From NCBI GenBank assembly GCA_019321725.1, contig CM033119.1, positions 1,364,001 to 1,428,000 on the forward strand: a stretch of DNA of 64,000 nucleotides, written 5' to 3'. The translations under genes and the position numbers were made by a program. Below, one piece after another: positions 60,201-64,000 of this stretch. Each line of letters begins with the position of its first letter. Position 1 is the stretch's first letter. The stretch is from Paulownia fortunei (Eukaryota; Streptophyta; Magnoliopsida; Lamiales; Paulowniaceae). The notes beneath the pieces are model-generated. The model ran no database searches and had not been told where the DNA came from. It worked only from the letters and a program-made list of their open reading frames with translations.

Positions 60201-63200
60201 TCTTCCACAGGAGATTGACACTGCGGGAAAACGAAATTGGGATTCTGTATTAGTTAGTCAGTATAATTATGAGCTTAGGGAAGCAAAAAAGCAGGGAAGA
60301 AAAGAGCGCCGGCATAAGGAAGCTCAAGCTGTCTTGGCTGCCGCAACTGCTGCAGCTGCAGCTTCCTCTAGGATGTCATCAATTAGGAAGGACACCATAG
60401 AAGAATCTTCACAGCAGGAGGTTATATTTCTGCGAAAAATTCTTTGATTATGGTTATCATTTTTCTTTAAATTTTGTTTATATATATATGCATTTTCTTT
60501 CAGGATCTTCTGAAGATGAATGTATCTGATGTAAGGCCCGGGTTTTACTCTCAGCTGAATCCTCGAGTGAAAGAAACTATTTCTAGGTTGGCTCTTGCAA
60601 GGACAAACTCTGATTCTGTCCAGTTAGCTTCAGACTTTTCCAAAGACCATCCTAGGACGTGTGACATATGCAGACGGTCTGAGACAGTTTTGAATCCAAT
60701 TTTAGTCTGTTCGAGTTGCAAGGTTTTATGCCCTTTGTTCTTCTAAAATTTTGTGGCTTGTTTGAAGTTCTGATTATGAACTTCTGCATGCTTATTTGAA
60801 GATCTGAATCACATTATTGTTTTACTTTTTCATTCTTTTTGGATCACAGGTTGCGGTTCACTTGGATTGCTATCGTAGTGTTAAAAGCACCACAGGGCCA
60901 TGGCATTGTGAATTGTGTGAGGACTTATTTTCTTCTCGAGGTTCTGGAGCTCTGGCAACAAATTCTTGGGAGAAGCCTTACTTTGTTGCAGAATGTGGTT
61001 TATGTGGTGGCACTGCAGGTGCTTTTAGGAAGTCAGTAGATGGTCAATGGATACATGCCTTATGTGCTGAAGTAAATAATTCTCTTTTATCTGTCATACT
61101 CATTTGTCGCTCTTGTTATCTGTTCCATTCTCCTCAAAGTTCATGTATTTTAATTTTCATCTCAATGTAGTGGGTGTTAGAGTCAACATACAGAAGGGGG
61201 CAAGTAAATCCAATTGAGGGAATGGTAAGTGCATTTGTTACTGTAGATACCTTTTTTTGGTCTTTGACTGCCCATGTAAGTTTTAATTTGCACTCAACTC
61301 TATTACTCTTTCAGGATAGTGTCTGCAAGGGAGTTGATGCCTGCACTGTTTGCCGTCGCAAACATGGTGTTTGCCTCAAGGTGAAGACCATGAGATTTGT
61401 GATCTTCCAACCTTCTATTTGAAATTGAGATTACCCTTCAATGGTCATTTTTTTGTTATTGTGCCTATCTACAGTGTAGTTATGGTCACTGTCAGACCAC
61501 ATTTCATCCTACTTGTGCTAGAAGTGCTGGATTCTACATGACTGTGAGGACTAATGGTGGCAAGTTGCAGCATAAGGCTTACTGTGAAAAGCATAGCATA
61601 GAACAAAGAGCCAAGGTTTTGTTTTTGTTTTTGTTTTTTTTTTTTCTCCCATTCCGTCGCTTCATGTTCGATAATTTGAATGTAATTTAACATTGATTTT
61701 GTCTTCATGTATTCCTTCAGGCTGACACTCAGAGGCATGGGATTGAAGAGTTTAAGAGTCTTAAGCAAGTCAGGGTAAGTGATTATGGGTACCTTATCTG
61801 GGTGGTTTGATCTGCTCATTATGTTTCATTGAAACTGTGAATTTAAGTAGTCATTTTTTCAATTAGGCCAGTGGAGAGGACTCAATACATATAATTGATA
61901 GTGTTTTGGTATGAGTCATGTTATTTAAGTATGCTAATATTTGTCATAAGCATATTTTTGTTGAGCCATCCTCTTTCTGGTATGTTAACAAGATATTTCA
62001 AACTGTGAATTTTGGTAATCCTTTATTTAATTGGCCAGTGGAAAGGACAATACATATTATAACTGATAGCGTTTTGGTGTGAGTCATGATGCTTAAGTAC
62101 ACTAATATTTGTGTGGAGGACTGCTTGGAGTCCTTGACCCTTGAACTGACAAATGCAAAGTTCCAATCACAAGTTCAATTTAAGTTTACAAAAACAAAAT
62201 CTAAATCCAGAAGCTCAATATCAGTATCAATTGTTGTTTTAATTATTAATTTTGTTGTCAACTCCAAATTATTTTCTTGTATTATGTCCCTTTTGTGAAT
62301 TTGAGGTTATGCTCATTTTGTGTGTGCGGGTGATTTGGTGATGCCACATATGGAATTTTCCACTTGAAAGTGCACTTAATTGCTAATAAGAAACTCAATT
62401 CCTACAAAATAATGTTGCCTTTTTTATTTTGTCAGTCGTGATTGAATCAGCATCAAGGATATTTTAAGTTTATTCCTTTTACATGTATTTCCTTTTTTTG
62501 TTTGAATATACAACGATCTGATATTTGTCCTTCCTTACATTGATTCATATAGGTTGAATTGGAGAGACTGCGTCTTCTATGTGAAAGAATTATCAAAAGG
62601 GAGAAATTGAAAGTAAGCTGACTACTGCGAGAAAGTTCATATTTACTTCTTCCTTGATCAAATGTTATCCCAACCTATCCTCTTGCATGGAGATCTTTCC
62701 ATTTCATTTCTTTTCTTTATTTTTATCAAATTAAGTTTAGTGCTGTTGTTATATTTGTCTTCTGCTATGAGTTACCTGATAGCAAGTTGACCTCTTTGTT
62801 GCTTCATCAATAGCTACTAGTACAATCATTTTCTTTTGCTTTGTGCTTGCAGCGTGAATTGGTTCTTTGCTCGCATGATATTCTTGCTTCAAGTCGAGAC
62901 TCTGTTCTCTCTGCTCTGGCTCGTCACCCTTTTTACCAACCTGAAGTTAGTTCTGAATCAGCTACAACCTCTATTAAAGGTTACACAGATGGCTACAAAT
63001 CAGGCAGCGAAATGGTGCAAAGATCAGATGACATAACAGTAGATAGCACAGTTGCAGGTAAAAGGCGTGTTAAACTTCCCATGTCTGTGGACAATGATCA
63101 AAAAACAGATGACAGTTCAACATCCCAAAACGTTTATACACTAAAACCTATGGAGAGGGTATCATTTTCTGGGAAGCAAATTCCCCAGAGACTTTCTGTT

Positions 63201-63538
63201 GCATCACTGAATCTTTCGGACGATGTGGAAAAGCGATCGAAATATAGAAAAGTAAGTGTTATGATCAGATGATTATAATTCAGATTTTTATTCTTTATGT
63301 TGTCATATATTCTATTATTTAAATGTGAAATTAATGGATGTACCTTTTGACTTGTCAATTATTGGTACAGAACACTGAAACTTTTGAAAAAGAGCTTATA
63401 ATGACATCAGACCAAGCATCTATGAAGAATCAGCGGCTACCTAAAGGATTTGTTTATGTTCCGATTCGATGCCTATCTAAGGACAAGGAGACTGTTCCAG
63501 ATGCATGTTCCCGAGAACCAGTGGAACGTAATGGGTAG
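51200..63538 (+). CDS. Nuclear protein with two extended PHD (ePHD) zinc-finger modules, 19 exons
   Basis: Probable chromatin reader of the At1g77800 type. Exons: 51200-52556, 56100-56185, 56417-56812, 56890-56973, 57201-57578, 58431-58491, 59346-59442, 59600-59706, 59775-60023, 60173-60420, 60504-60722, 60850-61071, 61171-61224, 61315-61380, 61475-61615, 61721-61774, 62553-62612, 62853-63251, 63371-63538; one frame, 1481 aa. ePHD1 spans about 311-491 (CHYCSYGDMGDPLN to FCSKH). ePHD2 spans about 1074-1248 (CDICRRSETVLNP to YCEKH). Both show the PHD, zinc-knuckle, PHD order of JADE/BRPF proteins, which bind histone tails. Between them lie low-complexity segments and an Ala-rich basic helix (about residues 970-1005). 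Start chosen at MTGGGRC by family resemblance; 51158 is possible. Intron 1 contains mitochondrial DNA. Confidence 0.9.
53745..53912 (+). pseudogene. Mitochondrial nad6 fragment (NUMT) in PHD gene intron 1
   Basis: The plus strand encodes recognisable pieces of the nad6 C-terminal half: LETLGNLLYT, then YSVWFLV and LILLVAMTGAIVLT in order, close to plant mitochondrial NADH dehydrogenase subunit 6. A small deletion interrupts the frame before LETLGN. Homology may reach back to about 53640 in weaker form. It is non-functional nuclear-inserted organelle DNA inside an intron. Confidence 0.82.
54464..54636 (+). pseudogene. Mitochondrial ccmFN fragment (NUMT) in PHD gene intron 1
   Basis: The sequence follows plant mitochondrial ccmFN (cytochrome c maturation) around its WAHHELG heme-handling region. 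SAHHELGWGG, FQDP, and in shifted frame the nucleotide stretch for FMPRVLATACIHSVILP, are readable. Frameshifts and substitutions show decay. It lies 550 bp after the nad6 piece in the same orientation. Confidence 0.82.
54790..54885. repeat. 48-bp tandem duplication in PHD gene intron 1
   Basis: Two copies of a unit starting GTACTTAATTCTTAGAAT and ending CACTATTGAGACAA lie head to tail with about four differences. They lie downstream of the ccmFN fragment, possibly within the same inserted segment. Confidence 0.85.
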
Positions 63539-64000
63539 ACAGACTTCATCATTTGGGATCTGAGACGCCTTTGAGTCAGTTAAGAGCCGATGCAGAATAT
63601 TATCTGCGTGGGCGCATTGATGTTCCTCAAGTCCAAGGATATGGCTGATTTAGTGCTTAAAAGGACCGACCTTACCAGTTCAGATGATGAAGTTTGGCAA
63701 CATTGTTGTACATGCATTATCAGAGTACTGTGTACAGTGGGATGGGGTTTTTTCCCATTGTATGTATCTCAAGCGGCTTAATTTGTTTAGCCATGTTACA
63801 TTTTTTTTAAAAAAAATCTTTTAACCCTTTTATAAATTAGATTTTATCCCCTCTTTTTTCCCAGTTAGAAAGGGCAGTGGAGCTCTGCTTCTTGTAATAA
63901 TTGTGTAAAGCCGTCTGCTTATAGGCTTTGTAAAGTTGGTGTATATAGTAACTGAAGTCAACAATCAAAGCAAATTAGCCACAGTTGGTTGATCAAAGCA
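63539..64000 (+). other. PHD gene 3'UTR and window end
   Basis: No further coding exon is evident after the TAG at 63536-63538. Coding-looking text at 63590-63780 is out of frame and without family features. TATATAGTAACTG and AATCAAAG signals near 63940-63970 suggest the transcript ends close to the window edge. Confidence 0.45.

Noticed and set aside
1..64000. CRISPR arrays, bacterial operons, rRNA or tRNA genes
   Set aside because: No direct-repeat/spacer structure, rRNA text or tRNA B-box/cloverleaf pattern was found on either strand, and the window is clearly plant nuclear DNA.

Overview
This is a 64 kb window of plant nuclear DNA. The intergenic space is AT-rich, introns are GT..AG with plant-like branch points and pyrimidine tracts, and every recognisable protein is of land-plant type. 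The protein style suggests a eudicot, possibly an asterid; a Lamiales-like species is only a guess. No prokaryotic or viral genes were seen. I recognise eight protein-coding loci. Seven look functional and one is a decayed paralogue.

Layout: 1-2.6 kb, no gene. 2.9-5.5 kb (-), translation initiation factor eIF5 with an intronless CDS, a leader intron and a 79-codon upstream ORF. 6.6-10.0 kb (-), peptide-chain release factor eRF1 with an intronless CDS, a leader intron, a readthrough-type stop context and an intron in the 3'UTR. 10.2-14.3 kb, repeat-rich spacer. 14.4-18.1 kb (+), an 11-exon GT31 beta-1,3-galactosyltransferase. 18.3-21.7 kb, spacer with repeats. 21.8-27.1 kb (+), VPS9A, the Rab5 GEF, with a stop 24 codons before an in-frame C-terminal remnant. 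27.1-33.0 kb, spacer with an orphan TATA box. 33.1-33.8 kb (+), a single-exon plant-specific protein. 36.4-38.3 kb (-), a twin-CX9C protein resembling mitoribosomal mS37. 39.0-43.6 kb (+), an unprocessed pseudogene of RNA polymerase subunit RPB5 carrying a long-inverted-repeat element in its last intron. 45.9-47.1 kb (+), a secreted glycine-rich wall protein. 47.1-50.8 kb, AT-rich DNA with two more copies of the same element. 51.2-63.5 kb (+), a 19-exon nuclear protein with two extended PHD (ePHD) modules. Its 3.5 kb first intron holds mitochondrial DNA (nad6 and ccmFN fragments).

The most interesting part is the adjacent eIF5/eRF1 pair. eIF5, which controls start-codon stringency, has a uORF beginning at an AUG in a very poor context. 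eRF1, which controls stop-codon recognition, ends in TAG CAA TCA. This matches the CARYYA readthrough consensus and is followed by a 37-codon extension, a GC-rich hairpin and a 3'UTR intron placed so that normal termination should trigger NMD while readthrough should escape it. Both neighbours therefore look wired to sense their own activity. The plant eRF1 circuit is described in the literature. The eIF5 analogy is my inference. From memory, eIF5, the GT31 gene and the PHD gene have Arabidopsis counterparts close together on chromosome 1 (about At1g77800-At1g77840), which suggests old microsynteny.
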